The notes under the pieces are model-generated. The model saw only the letters and a program-made list of their open reading frames with translations. It ran no database searches and was not told the DNA's origin. Shown piece by piece: positions 25,201 through 33,172 of a DNA stretch of 52,852 bases. Position 1 is the first letter of the stretch. Every line of letters starts with the position of its first letter. The position numbers and the translations under genes were made by a program. Where the stretch lies: the NCBI GenBank assembly GCA_022800665.1, contig JAAWQS010000010.1, positions 1-52,852 on the forward strand, given 5' to 3'. The stretch comes from Oscillospiraceae bacterium (GTDB lineage: Bacteria; Bacillota; Clostridia; Oscillospirales; Oscillospiraceae).

Positions 25201-27414
25201 TCACGGAAGCAGAACGCCCTCCGGCACCAACGCCGCGCCAATTGCAGTTTCGTCAGAGAAATAGGCGTTCAGAATCTCCACAGCCGTAGACGCCAATGCG
25301 GAACCGCTGTTGCCCTTTTCAATCACGACAGCCACGGCAATCTCCGGTTGATCGAAGGGCGCGTAGCAGATAAAGACGCCGTTTGTCTGACCGTCGCCCA
25401 TCTGCACACTGCCGGTCTTCGCTCCTGCCGAGACGGCGCAGTTCTTGAAATAGCGGGAGATGCTGCCCTTTGCAACCAGGTCCCCTGTCCCTTTCTTCAC
25501 CGCCGCCAGCGTCCCCGGCGACATCTCCACTGTGTTCAGCAGCTCCGGCTCATAGCTGTACAGCAGCTCGCTGCCGTCGTAGGCCATCACATCCTTCAGC
25601 AGATGGGCGGCGTACCGCTCCCCGCCCCGGACGACGGTAGCCACATAGTTTGCCATCTGCAGCGGGGTAAAGGTACTGCCGTGGCCGATTGCCACCTGCA
25701 GCACATCGCCTGGGTTCCAGGTCTGTCCCTGGGCCTTGGAGTATTCGGGACTTGCCAGTATGCCGGTCGATTCCCACAGCTCAATTCCCGTCGGTTGGCC
25801 CAGGCCGAACCCAGCCGCATATTCGTTCAGCCTCTCGATTCCCACCAGCCGGCCCACCTCATAGAAAAAGTAGTTGCAGCTGTGGTAGATCGCCTGGGAC
25901 ACATTGATTCGCCCGTGGGTGCCGCCGCCCTGTCTGTAGAGCCAGCATTTCGGCGTGTAGCCCCCCTTGGCGTAGTAGGTGTATACGCCTTTGGTCAGCA
26001 TGGTGGAGGTGGGGGAAATCTCCCCTGTCTCCATACCGGCCACAGCCGTGCAGAGCTTGAACGTGGAGCCGGGCGCATAAGCGCCGGACAAAGCCCGGTT
26101 GACAAACGGCCTGCCCGGATGGCTGGACAACTCCTCCAGGTCCTCCCGGTACGTCCTCTGACTGTAGGTGGGGTAGGTAGCCAGAGCCAGCACGCTGCTG
26201 TCCGCCACGCTGACCACCGCCGCCGCGCCCCCCCGTTCCGGGATATCCTTTGCCTCGTTCATCTGCTGGATGGTCTCCGCCAGCGCGGCCTCCACCTTTT
26301 CCTGAAAGTCAATGTCAATGGTCAGGGCTACGGTCCCCCCTGGTTTTGGCTCAATGGAGTAAATCTCGTTGGTAATTTTCCCCTCCCGGTCCGTGGTAAT
26401 GAGCCGCTTTCCATCCAGGCCGCAGAGGTAATTTTCAAAGGCTTTTTCCACCCCGTCCTTTCCCACCTTGTCGTCCCACTGGTAGTAATGGATTCCGGAC
26501 ACGTCTCCGCCTGTCTCCTTGGCGGCGTTGTACGGCTCATTCAGCGCCGCCCGCTCCTCTTTCGTAGCAATATCGCCTACCCGCCCCAGAATATGGGCGG
26601 CAAAGTCTGTATTATACTGCCGCTCTGACTTGCTGCTGATGACAACGCCGTCGAACTGTCCGTCTGTCAGAATGGAGATCATCTCCACGGAAATATCCTC
26701 TGCAAACACGTACTGCACATTCACGGTATTTTCCTTCAGCGACCGGAGGGCCAGTTCATACAGCACGCCGGCCACGAGCCGCGCATCCTCGCTGGACCAG
26801 TCCTCCGGGATTCCGAAGTCCTCCCGCATCAGTTCAATCAGCTTATTGGCGGTCAACGGCTTCGCTGTGCTCCCCAGCTCCTCCTGCAGCTCCGAACTCA
26901 TCAGCGGATAAGCGGTGTTGGCGGTCAGCGTTGTTTCCGACCACTCCCGATCCTCCAGGAAGTGCTGCAGGCGGCTCCGCTGGGTGTCCGTGGTCTGCCC
27001 GATTGTATACGCAAACGGCGTCGCGCGGGATACCGGCAAATCATCGTTCCACTCCACGCCCTGCTCCCGGCATAGCTGAATCAGCCGGTATACGGCCAAG
27101 GCTATGCTTCTTTTTTTACTCAATGCCGCGTCGCCTGGGACCAGCTCGCTGTCCACAGGGACCTCTTTGGGGTCAAAGGAGATGGTATATATTTCCTTGT
27201 TGCTCACCAGTACCTTTCCGTTTCGGTCAGTAATAATGCCTCTGGAGCTGACAATCGTCTTTGATGTGGTACTCTGGGTATTGGACTTCGCCAGATAGCT
27301 GCTCCCGTTCACGATCTGCGCGTTATGCAGCAAAAAGACAAAGCCAATCAGACACACGGAAAAGATCGCCAGCAAGATATTAGAACGGAACATAAAGTGA
27401 CGGTTATTTTCCAT
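25201..27414 (-). CDS. mrdA: Penicillin-binding protein 2 (elongation transpeptidase)
   Basis: 737 residues from the ATG at 27414 (AAGGAG upstream); an earlier frame start would overlap mreD. One N-terminal membrane segment (about 12-30), dimerisation/pedestal region with SSRGIITDRNG, then the transpeptidase with Ser450 in GSTFK, SCN in YHSCNYFF and KTG in AGAKTGSV. It cross-links peptidoglycan on the side wall with RodA and MreC. It lies 11 bp after mreD. rodA and mreB are not in this window. Confidence 0.93.
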   Translation of the reverse strand: MENNRHFMFRSNILLAIFSVCLIGFVFLLHNAQIVNGSSYLAKSNTQSTTSKTIVSSRGIITDRNGKVLVSNKEIYTISFDPKEVPVDSELVPGDAALSKKRSIALAVYRLIQLCREQGVEWNDDLPVSRATPFAYTIGQTTDTQRSRLQHFLEDREWSETTLTANTAYPLMSSELQEELGSTAKPLTANKLIELMREDFGIPEDWSSEDARLVAGVLYELALRSLKENTVNVQYVFAEDISVEMISILTDGQFDGVVISSKSERQYNTDFAAHILGRVGDIATKEERAALNEPYNAAKETGGDVSGIHYYQWDDKVGKDGVEKAFENYLCGLDGKRLITTDREGKITNEIYSIEPKPGGTVALTIDIDFQEKVEAALAETIQQMNEAKDIPERGGAAAVVSVADSSVLALATYPTYSQRTYREDLEELSSHPGRPFVNRALSGAYAPGSTFKLCTAVAGMETGEISPTSTMLTKGVYTYYAKGGYTPKCWLYRQGGGTHGRINVSQAIYHSCNYFFYEVGRLVGIERLNEYAAGFGLGQPTGIELWESTGILASPEYSKAQGQTWNPGDVLQVAIGHGSTFTPLQMANYVATVVRGGERYAAHLLKDVMAYDGSELLYSYEPELLNTVEMSPGTLAAVKKGTGDLVAKGSISRYFKNCAVSAGAKTGSVQMGDGQTNGVFICYAPFDQPEIAVAVVIEKGNSGSALASTAVEILNAYFSDETAIGAALVPEGVLLP

Positions 27415-27425
27415 AGTAACTCCTT

Positions 27426-27935
27426 TTAATAATCCACCGCACATTTTCTGTGGATTGCCCGATAAACCGGCAGGGCCGCTGCGACAGCCGGCAGCGACAC
27501 CGCCGCCTCCACCGCCGCCGTCCACGCCACAATTTCAATATAGGGTCCGCCGGTCAATGCCTGCACGGCCACCCGCATCAAGCCCGTCAAAAGTAACGCC
27601 AGCGCGGCAATAAACACGCCGCCTAAAAAGCCGGTAGACCGCAGATTTTTTGCAACCGCGGCGGACAGCAGGGCCAGGATAACGAAAGCGATGGCAAAAA
27701 AGCCCTCAAACGGCCCATAGAAAAGCAGATCGCAGACAATCCCCAGGACCAGAGCAAATATGGAGCCCTTTTCCTGTCCCTCATACATAGCAACCAGCGC
27801 GGGCAGCATCGGATAAATAAACGGCGTTACGCCCAACGCCCGCACATGGTTCAGCACAACGGACTGCAGTGCGAACAGGAGCAGCGTAGCAAGCGCATAT
27901 ACCGACCACTTAAACGCCACATAGCTTTTTGGCAT
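27426..27935 (-). CDS. mreD: Rod shape-determining protein MreD
   Basis: 169 residues, about five membrane segments, with LPALVAMYEGQEKGSIF and GFFAIAFVILALLSA. Sequence conservation in MreD is low, and the position between mreC (15 bp) and mrdA (11 bp) decides the name. It is part of the elongasome in the membrane. Confidence 0.88.
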   Translation of the reverse strand: MPKSYVAFKWSVYALATLLLFALQSVVLNHVRALGVTPFIYPMLPALVAMYEGQEKGSIFALVLGIVCDLLFYGPFEGFFAIAFVILALLSAAVAKNLRSTGFLGGVFIAALALLLTGLMRVAVQALTGGPYIEIVAWTAAVEAAVSLPAVAAALPVYRAIHRKCAVDY

Positions 27936-27950
27936 ACCGCCCTTTCCCCC

Positions 27951-28793
27951 TTAATCCACAATATCAAAATCGGTGACAACGAACACCTGCACCAAGCTCT
28001 GCACATCCACATCCGGTCTGACCACGGCGATCTGGGACATACCGTCGTCCCCTGGTCTGACCTCCTCCACGTAGCCGATCACCAGCTGGGACGGAAAGTA
28101 ATCGCGCAGGCCGGAGGTCATGACCAAATCCCCGGATACCAAATCCGGATTTGTCCCCAAGTAGGTCAGCGTCAGCCTGCCGTCGCTCATCAGCGAGAAA
28201 TCCCCCTGTGCCACTGCGCTGGCGCCGCTTCGGAACACAAGCGCGCCGATAGACGATTCACTGTCCAGAATCGTGCGCACTGTAGACCAGTTCAGCCCCG
28301 CCTTTGTCACCACGCCGATCAGGCTTCCCTGCTCATTGACCACGCAGTCGCCCACTTCAATCTCATGCATGGTTCCCTTATTGATGGTCAGCATACTGGA
28401 CCAGTTGGAGGCGTCCTGCACCACAATGCGTGCGGACTCAAAGCTCAGCTCCCGCCTCTGCTCCCGCAGGTCTGCCAATGCTCTCAGCCGTGCGTTTTCC
28501 TCCCGGTCCTCCAGAGCCTGCCGGTTATCCGCCTCCATCTGGGCGATTCTTTTTTTCAGCTCCTCGTTTTCCTTCTTCAGCTCATCGTATCTGGTCAGAT
28601 ATCCGTACCAGTTATCGACTGTTTCAGAAATTGACGCGGATGCCGATCGAAAAGGACTTGCAATAATCCCAGCCAGATTGGGCAGTACGGCGGCGGTTGT
28701 AGAGAGATAGCTCATCACGCTCAGCAGCACGGCCACACTGGTGGCAATACCCAGCAGGACAATCCAGAATTTATTGATTGGCCGTTTTCTCAC
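27951..28793 (-). CDS. mreC: Rod shape-determining protein MreC
   Basis: 280 residues from a GTG overlapping the maf stop by 4 bp. One membrane segment (about 10-30), a coiled coil (about 60-105, rich in E/K/L), then the double beta-barrel with DGRLTLTYLGTNPDLVSGD and TSGLRDYFPSQLVIGYVEEV. It acts outside the membrane and activates PBP2. The maf-mreC-mreD-mrdA order without mreB is common in this group. Confidence 0.92.
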   Translation of the reverse strand: MRKRPINKFWIVLLGIATSVAVLLSVMSYLSTTAAVLPNLAGIIASPFRSASASISETVDNWYGYLTRYDELKKENEELKKRIAQMEADNRQALEDREENARLRALADLREQRRELSFESARIVVQDASNWSSMLTINKGTMHEIEVGDCVVNEQGSLIGVVTKAGLNWSTVRTILDSESSIGALVFRSGASAVAQGDFSLMSDGRLTLTYLGTNPDLVSGDLVMTSGLRDYFPSQLVIGYVEEVRPGDDGMSQIAVVRPDVDVQSLVQVFVVTDFDIVD

Positions 28794-29386
28794 TCCCCGT
28801 CCACCTCCCTGAACAAGTCAACCTGAAATTCCTCCAGCATTTTCCCCAGCAGGCACAGGGGCAGTCCCATTACATTAAAATAATCCCCCTGTATTTTCTC
28901 CACAAACAGCGCGGCCCTTCCCTGCACGCCATAGGCCCCCGCTTTATCCATTGGGTCGCCGGTACGGATATAAGCCCAAATTTCCCGTTCGCACAGTGAC
29001 CGGAAAGTAACATCCGTTGTTTCCACTTTGGTCACGCGCCTGCCTCCCTGGGCTGCGGTCACGCCCGTTCGCACCTGGTGGGTTTTTCCCGACAGAGCGG
29101 ACAGCATTTGGAAGGCTTCCTTCTCATTCCTCGGTTTCCCCAGCCGCAGCTGGTCCAGGAAAACCATCGTATCTGCGGCAATGATTACAGCGGCAGGGTC
29201 CCCCAGCAGCTGAGCGGCAGCTTCTGCTTTCCGCCGGGAGAGCACGGATACAATTTCTTCTGGGTGCAGTTTACTGTCATAAGACTCGTCCGCATCTGGA
29301 GACAGCAGCTCAAAATTTTGCAGTCCAATTTGGCCCAGCAGCTGCCGCCGCCTGGGGGACTGGGACGCGAGAATAACACGCGGCAT
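28790..29386 (-). CDS. maf: Maf-family nucleotide pyrophosphatase
   Basis: 198 residues. N-terminal ILASQSPRRRQLL is diagnostic for Maf, followed by VIIAADTMV and DKAGAYGVQGRAALFVEKIQGDYFNVMGLPL split across the C-terminal half. Maf proteins remove dTTP/UTP or modified nucleotides and are tied to septum arrest in Bacillus. It leads the mreCD-mrdA transcript. Confidence 0.93.
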   Translation of the reverse strand: MPRVILASQSPRRRQLLGQIGLQNFELLSPDADESYDSKLHPEEIVSVLSRRKAEAAAQLLGDPAAVIIAADTMVFLDQLRLGKPRNEKEAFQMLSALSGKTHQVRTGVTAAQGGRRVTKVETTDVTFRSLCEREIWAYIRTGDPMDKAGAYGVQGRAALFVEKIQGDYFNVMGLPLCLLGKMLEEFQVDLFREVDGE

Positions 29387-29451
29387 AGGCCATCCCTCGA
29401 TTCAATCCTTGAATTATTAGGTACAAAGGTAACGCAAATCTAAATGGTAGA

Positions 29452-29674
29452 CCGGGGTCCCGCCCCCGGACGGCGGGTTACTTTTGTGCGAACAAAAGTA
29501 ACCAAAAATCGCCAGCCCTACGGTCTGGACCCCCTTACTTTTACGGGGTTGATTGGTTTACGCGACGATTACGATGGACCGTTTGCTCTATTCCCGCTGT
29601 TGGGCCGTCAGAAGTCTGGTCCATCAGCGGGGTGTGGTGTCCTCTGGCGCCCTGCGTTGGGTTCTCATTGCACG
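29452..29674. repeat. 224-bp dispersed intergenic repeat, copy B
   Basis: Partner of 17325-17548, same orientation, about 90% identical over its length with one G fewer in the GGGGG run. The 12-bp stem at 29476-29487/29492-29503 and its GCGA loop are identical in both copies. It fills most of the 330-bp gap between maf and dut. Sequence beyond 29674 and 17548 is unrelated, which fixes the right edge. Confidence 0.85.
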
Positions 29675-29716
29675 TTGCCCTCAGTAATCGGTTCTCATCG
29701 CGACTTGAGCGGGGCC

Positions 29717-30166
29717 TCACACGCCTGTGGAGCCAAAACCGCCCTCCCCCCGTTCGGAGGCAGGCAGTTCTTGAACAACTTCTATCTTTGGGCAGGCCAC
29801 TGGTACAACCATCAGCTGTGCAATTCGGTCGCCTGGCTGGATGGTATAGGGGTCAGCCTTATTATTTCGCAGTCCAATACCCAGCGGCCCACGGTAATCA
29901 GAATCAATCACACCGATATCATTGGACAGAGTAATCCCATTTCTCACCCCCATACTGCTCCGTACAGCCATAATCCCCACATAGTTCTCTGGTATAGCCA
30001 CTGCAATGCCGGTTGGAATGACTACCTGCGCTCCGGATAAAATCGTCACCGGCGCGTCAATACAGGCATGGAGGTCCAACGCTGCCGCTCCTTTTGTCGC
30101 ATAATATGGGAATGGAATAGATGTTCCGATTTTGGGGTCTAATGCTTTTACTTGCAATGTCATCAC
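29717..30166 (-). CDS. dut: dUTP diphosphatase
   Basis: 149 residues. All five trimeric dUTPase motifs are present: GAAALDLHA, RSSMG, GVIDSDYRGPLGIGL, GDRIAQLMV and the glycine-rich RGEGGFGSTGV at the C-terminus. It hydrolyses dUTP to dUMP and keeps uracil out of DNA. Confidence 0.95.
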   Translation of the reverse strand: MMTLQVKALDPKIGTSIPFPYYATKGAAALDLHACIDAPVTILSGAQVVIPTGIAVAIPENYVGIMAVRSSMGVRNGITLSNDIGVIDSDYRGPLGIGLRNNKADPYTIQPGDRIAQLMVVPVACPKIEVVQELPASERGEGGFGSTGV

Positions 30167-30227
30167 AAATATCCTCTACAAATAGTTTAATTCAGTTAAA
30201 AGAATCCAAAAGAACCGTCCCGCTCCC

Positions 30228-32324
30228 CTAGTCAACACCTCTGTAGAACAATCCTCTTGTAAATTCCGCCGGTCTTTCCGCTTCTCCCTCCAAATACTGG
30301 CGCAGAACGTCCGAACAGACATCCGGCTGTTCCGTCGTAAACCGCAGTCGCCCGAAAGCCAGTCCACATTTCCGCCAATCCGTCTGATCCGCCAAAAATA
30401 GGACTTTACTGTTTTGGATTTCACTTCTGCATCCAAACACTGACATCACCGGAAACACTTCCCCCCTGCGGTCCCGCAGCTCATGGCTTTTTCTACAACA
30501 GCCTTTCAAATGACTCTCCTTACAGGACAGCGCATTTCTAACCAGGCAATTCTCTGTAATCATCAACGGAAGCCGTCCATAGACCAACGCCTCACACGGC
30601 AGGAATGGAATCAAATCCCGAATCTGCTGATACCGCATTTCAAAGGACACCACCGCGCTTGTCAGACCCCAGTTTTTCAATTCCCTTAAAGACCGGCTGT
30701 TAAACACATTCAATCCAGAACCGCCCCGCAGAGCCAGCCCTGATTTTACCGCCAGCTCCAGCTGTCCGATATTCTGCACTTCCACGGCCAGACAGCCAGC
30801 GCTTTTGGCTTTTTGCAGCAGTACCGTCAGCTCCGGCAATTCTGAATCCTTACATATTCTTGGCAGCGCGGCGCAGAACACACATTCGCCGTCCAGATAC
30901 GGTTTCAGATCAAACTCATCTATCCGTTCAACCGGCACATACGCCACAGAGGGCTTGTGCCGCATGATTTCCCTGGTCAGCTGGTTCCCTCTAGCCAGCG
31001 AGACCGTATAAGACAACGCATTTGCTGTGGAAGCGCATCTCTCCAATTTCTCAGCGCAAACCTCGCGCCTGACCGGCGGCACAGTCCTGCACTGCTCCAG
31101 TTTCTCCAGCGCGTCCCGCCGCATACCATTGATCCCGCTGACTGGCAGCGACAGTCCGCCGTCAACTGTTACATGGATCGAAGCGGCTTCAAAAACGGTG
31201 CCGCCTGTTTTCCCGAAACGCGCCTTCAGCCCGTCCATTTCCAGCGGTTTACTCCGCGCGGCTTCCGCGACTGGACCCACCGCACAAACGCTGTTTCCAT
31301 CTCCATCGGTAACACAAAGCTGCGCAGGCTTCCCCTTCCGGATTTCCGCCTCCATCTTCACCGGCACACGCCGCATCGTTTCCCGTTCATAGGCATCCTT
31401 TGCCTCCCGGAACAGCTCCGCCGGTACTGCGGCCTTTTCACTTCGCATCCCGAACATATGCGGTCCTGTTTTTCCCATCCAATAGCCGTTGGTAAATCCC
31501 TCTCTGGAAAACGCCTCCTCCAGTTCCCGCATTTCTTTTTTTGTAGGCGTCCTGTTTTCCCGAATCAAACCGGCGTACACTCTGGTCACAACGGCCACAT
31601 ATTCCGGTCTTTTCATCCTGCCTTCCAGCTTCAGAACCGACACGCCCATTTCCATCAGTTCCGGAATACTCTCCCCAAGGCAGGCGTCCTTCAAGCTCAG
31701 CGGACGGCCCATCTTACCGCCGTCAAACCCATATGGCAGACGGCACGGCTGGGCGCACAGTCCTCTGTTGCCGCTTCGTCCGCCGATCAACGCGCTCATA
31801 GCGCACTGTCCTGACCAGCACATACAAAGCGCGCCGTGTCCAAACACTTCGATGGCAATGGGACTGTTTTGACAAATAAACCGAATATTCTCCCTATCCA
31901 GCTCCCGCCCCAGCACCACGCACTTCATACCCAGTTTTGCCGCCTGTTTCACGCCGTCCAAAGAGTGTACCGTCATCTGCGTGCTTCCATGCAGGGGCAA
32001 ATCTGGCACAACCTCCCGCGCCAGAGCCAGCGCGCCCCAATCCTGCACAATAACGGCATCCACGCCACACCGGGAGGCCAGCCGCAGCATATGTTCTGCC
32101 TCCGGCAGTTCCCGGTCCGACAGCAGGGTATTTAAGGTGAGGTAAACCTTGACCCCTCTCAGATGGCAGTATTTCACCGCTTCCGGCAATTCCTCCTCGG
32201 AGAAATTTTTAGCGCCTCTTCTTGCGTTCCAGCCGCCGCAGCCCAGATAGACGGCATCCGCGCCATTCTGTACGGCGGCTGTCATCGCCTCCCAATACCC
32301 GGCGGGGGCCAGCAGCTCCATCAT
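30228..32324 (-). CDS. Long U32-family protein, RlhA-like
   Basis: 698 residues. The N-terminal U32 domain has ELLAPAGYWEAMTAAVQNGADAVYLG split by its loops, GHGALCMCWSGQC and GNRGLCAQPCR with the clustered cysteines, followed by a long C-terminal half resembling DUF3656 and ending with the CKESHLKGC region. E. coli RlhA (YdcP) shares this layout and hydroxylates C2501 of 23S rRNA using prephenate. Older annotations call such proteins collagenases, which is doubtful. It overlaps zapA by 4 bp. Confidence 0.85.
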   Translation of the reverse strand: MMELLAPAGYWEAMTAAVQNGADAVYLGCGGWNARRGAKNFSEEELPEAVKYCHLRGVKVYLTLNTLLSDRELPEAEHMLRLASRCGVDAVIVQDWGALALAREVVPDLPLHGSTQMTVHSLDGVKQAAKLGMKCVVLGRELDRENIRFICQNSPIAIEVFGHGALCMCWSGQCAMSALIGGRSGNRGLCAQPCRLPYGFDGGKMGRPLSLKDACLGESIPELMEMGVSVLKLEGRMKRPEYVAVVTRVYAGLIRENRTPTKKEMRELEEAFSREGFTNGYWMGKTGPHMFGMRSEKAAVPAELFREAKDAYERETMRRVPVKMEAEIRKGKPAQLCVTDGDGNSVCAVGPVAEAARSKPLEMDGLKARFGKTGGTVFEAASIHVTVDGGLSLPVSGINGMRRDALEKLEQCRTVPPVRREVCAEKLERCASTANALSYTVSLARGNQLTREIMRHKPSVAYVPVERIDEFDLKPYLDGECVFCAALPRICKDSELPELTVLLQKAKSAGCLAVEVQNIGQLELAVKSGLALRGGSGLNVFNSRSLRELKNWGLTSAVVSFEMRYQQIRDLIPFLPCEALVYGRLPLMITENCLVRNALSCKESHLKGCCRKSHELRDRRGEVFPVMSVFGCRSEIQNSKVLFLADQTDWRKCGLAFGRLRFTTEQPDVCSDVLRQYLEGEAERPAEFTRGLFYRGVD

Positions 32325-32659
32325 CCCTTGTCCTTCCTCAGCTTCTCCAGCTGCTGCTGCAGCTTAAAAATTTCCCGTTTGCAGTCGCTCAGCTCGCTTT
32401 TCGCCTTATTGGCGTCATCCAGATATCCTTTCAGCTGCCGCCGCAGGTTTTCGGTACTTCCCTGCTGCTTCAGCATTTCATCCGCCATATTGGCCGCGGC
32501 CAGCACAGCGGCATCCATTCTGCTCACCCGTCCCACACTCATGATCTCGCTCATTTTCGCATCCACCAACGCGGCGACTTTCTGCATATACGTCGGATTT
32601 TCCTCTGCCATCAGTGTGTATTCCTCACCGCAGATACTCACAGTAATCCGGTTAGCCAT
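32321..32659 (-). CDS. zapA: Cell division protein ZapA
   Basis: 112 residues. The N-terminal TVSICGEEYTLMAEE and the middle VDAKMSEI-RMDAAVLAAANMADEML pattern match ZapA, followed by a coiled coil to the end (65-110). ZapA binds and bundles FtsZ at the septum. Transcribed with the U32 gene from a promoter at 32729-32756. Confidence 0.88.
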   Translation of the reverse strand: MANRITVSICGEEYTLMAEENPTYMQKVAALVDAKMSEIMSVGRVSRMDAAVLAAANMADEMLKQQGSTENLRRQLKGYLDDANKAKSELSDCKREIFKLQQQLEKLRKDKG

Positions 32660-32728
32660 CTCTCTTCCTCCTTCTTTCTCTCACTCTGTATTCTCTTATA
32701 TATAATTGTACAAACCAATTCATAATAG

Positions 32729-32756
32729 AGTATAACAGATTCTCCCGGAAAAGCAA
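32729..32756 (-). promoter_or_regulatory. zapA promoter
   Basis: Minus strand: TTGCTT (32751-32756), 16 bp, TATACT (32729-32734). It is about 70 bp before the zapA ATG. Confidence 0.6.
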
Positions 32757-32759
32757 TTG

Positions 32760-33079
32760 GGAATCTATAAATGAAAAGTGAATTTTTCGAAAACGGCCCG
32801 CCCCCAGGTCTGTCCAGTGCATGGCAAGATTTAAGACTTTTGTAACAAACGCCGCTGGTTTTCTTAACACTTTCCTTGTAATCTAATACTTGCAAGAGAC
32901 AATAACTTCTTTTCATCCAATCTTCCAAAACATAAGCGGGCAGCGAGAGGGTTTTACCTCCCGCTGTTTTGCTTTGCGTAAGGGGAACTAAAGGTCTACA
33001 GCAGACCACAAAACAGCTGATCGTGAAATAGTGAAAAAAACAGGACTGAAAAAAATCTTTTTTAGTCTGAATAGCACTC
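32760..33079. other. Intergenic stretch with a plus-strand terminator-like hairpin
   Basis: No supported gene. The minus strand holds an open frame from a GTG at 33009 that I do not recognise and that overlaps the zapA promoter. On the plus strand CAGCGAGAGG (32941-32950) pairs with CCTCCCGCTG (32957-32966) with one mismatch and is followed by TTTTGCTTT. AGCGGG at 32935 could instead pair with CCCGCT at 32960-32965, an alternative fold. An AT-rich hairpin lies at 33040-33070. A small RNA ending at 32975 is possible but I find no clear promoter. Confidence 0.35.
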
Positions 33080-33108
33080 TAGACTTCTGGAAATTTTTAT
33101 GCTATACT
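33080..33108 (+). promoter_or_regulatory. Promoter of the hybrid histidine kinase
   Basis: Plus strand: TAGACT (33080-33085), 17 bp, TATACT (33103-33108), about 65 bp before the start codon. Confidence 0.6.
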
Positions 33109-33172
33109 AGAGTTGGTATAGTTTGTATTGAAATACAAAGTCATTCTTTTTCTGAGGAAAGAGGCAGCTGTA

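Noticed and set aside
30176-30436. Extra gene between dut and the U32 gene
   Set aside because: It overlaps the end of the U32 gene in another frame and has no independent support.
32638-33009. Protein gene on the minus strand upstream of zapA
   Set aside because: It overlaps the zapA promoter and start, has no ribosome site, a GTG start and no family resemblance.
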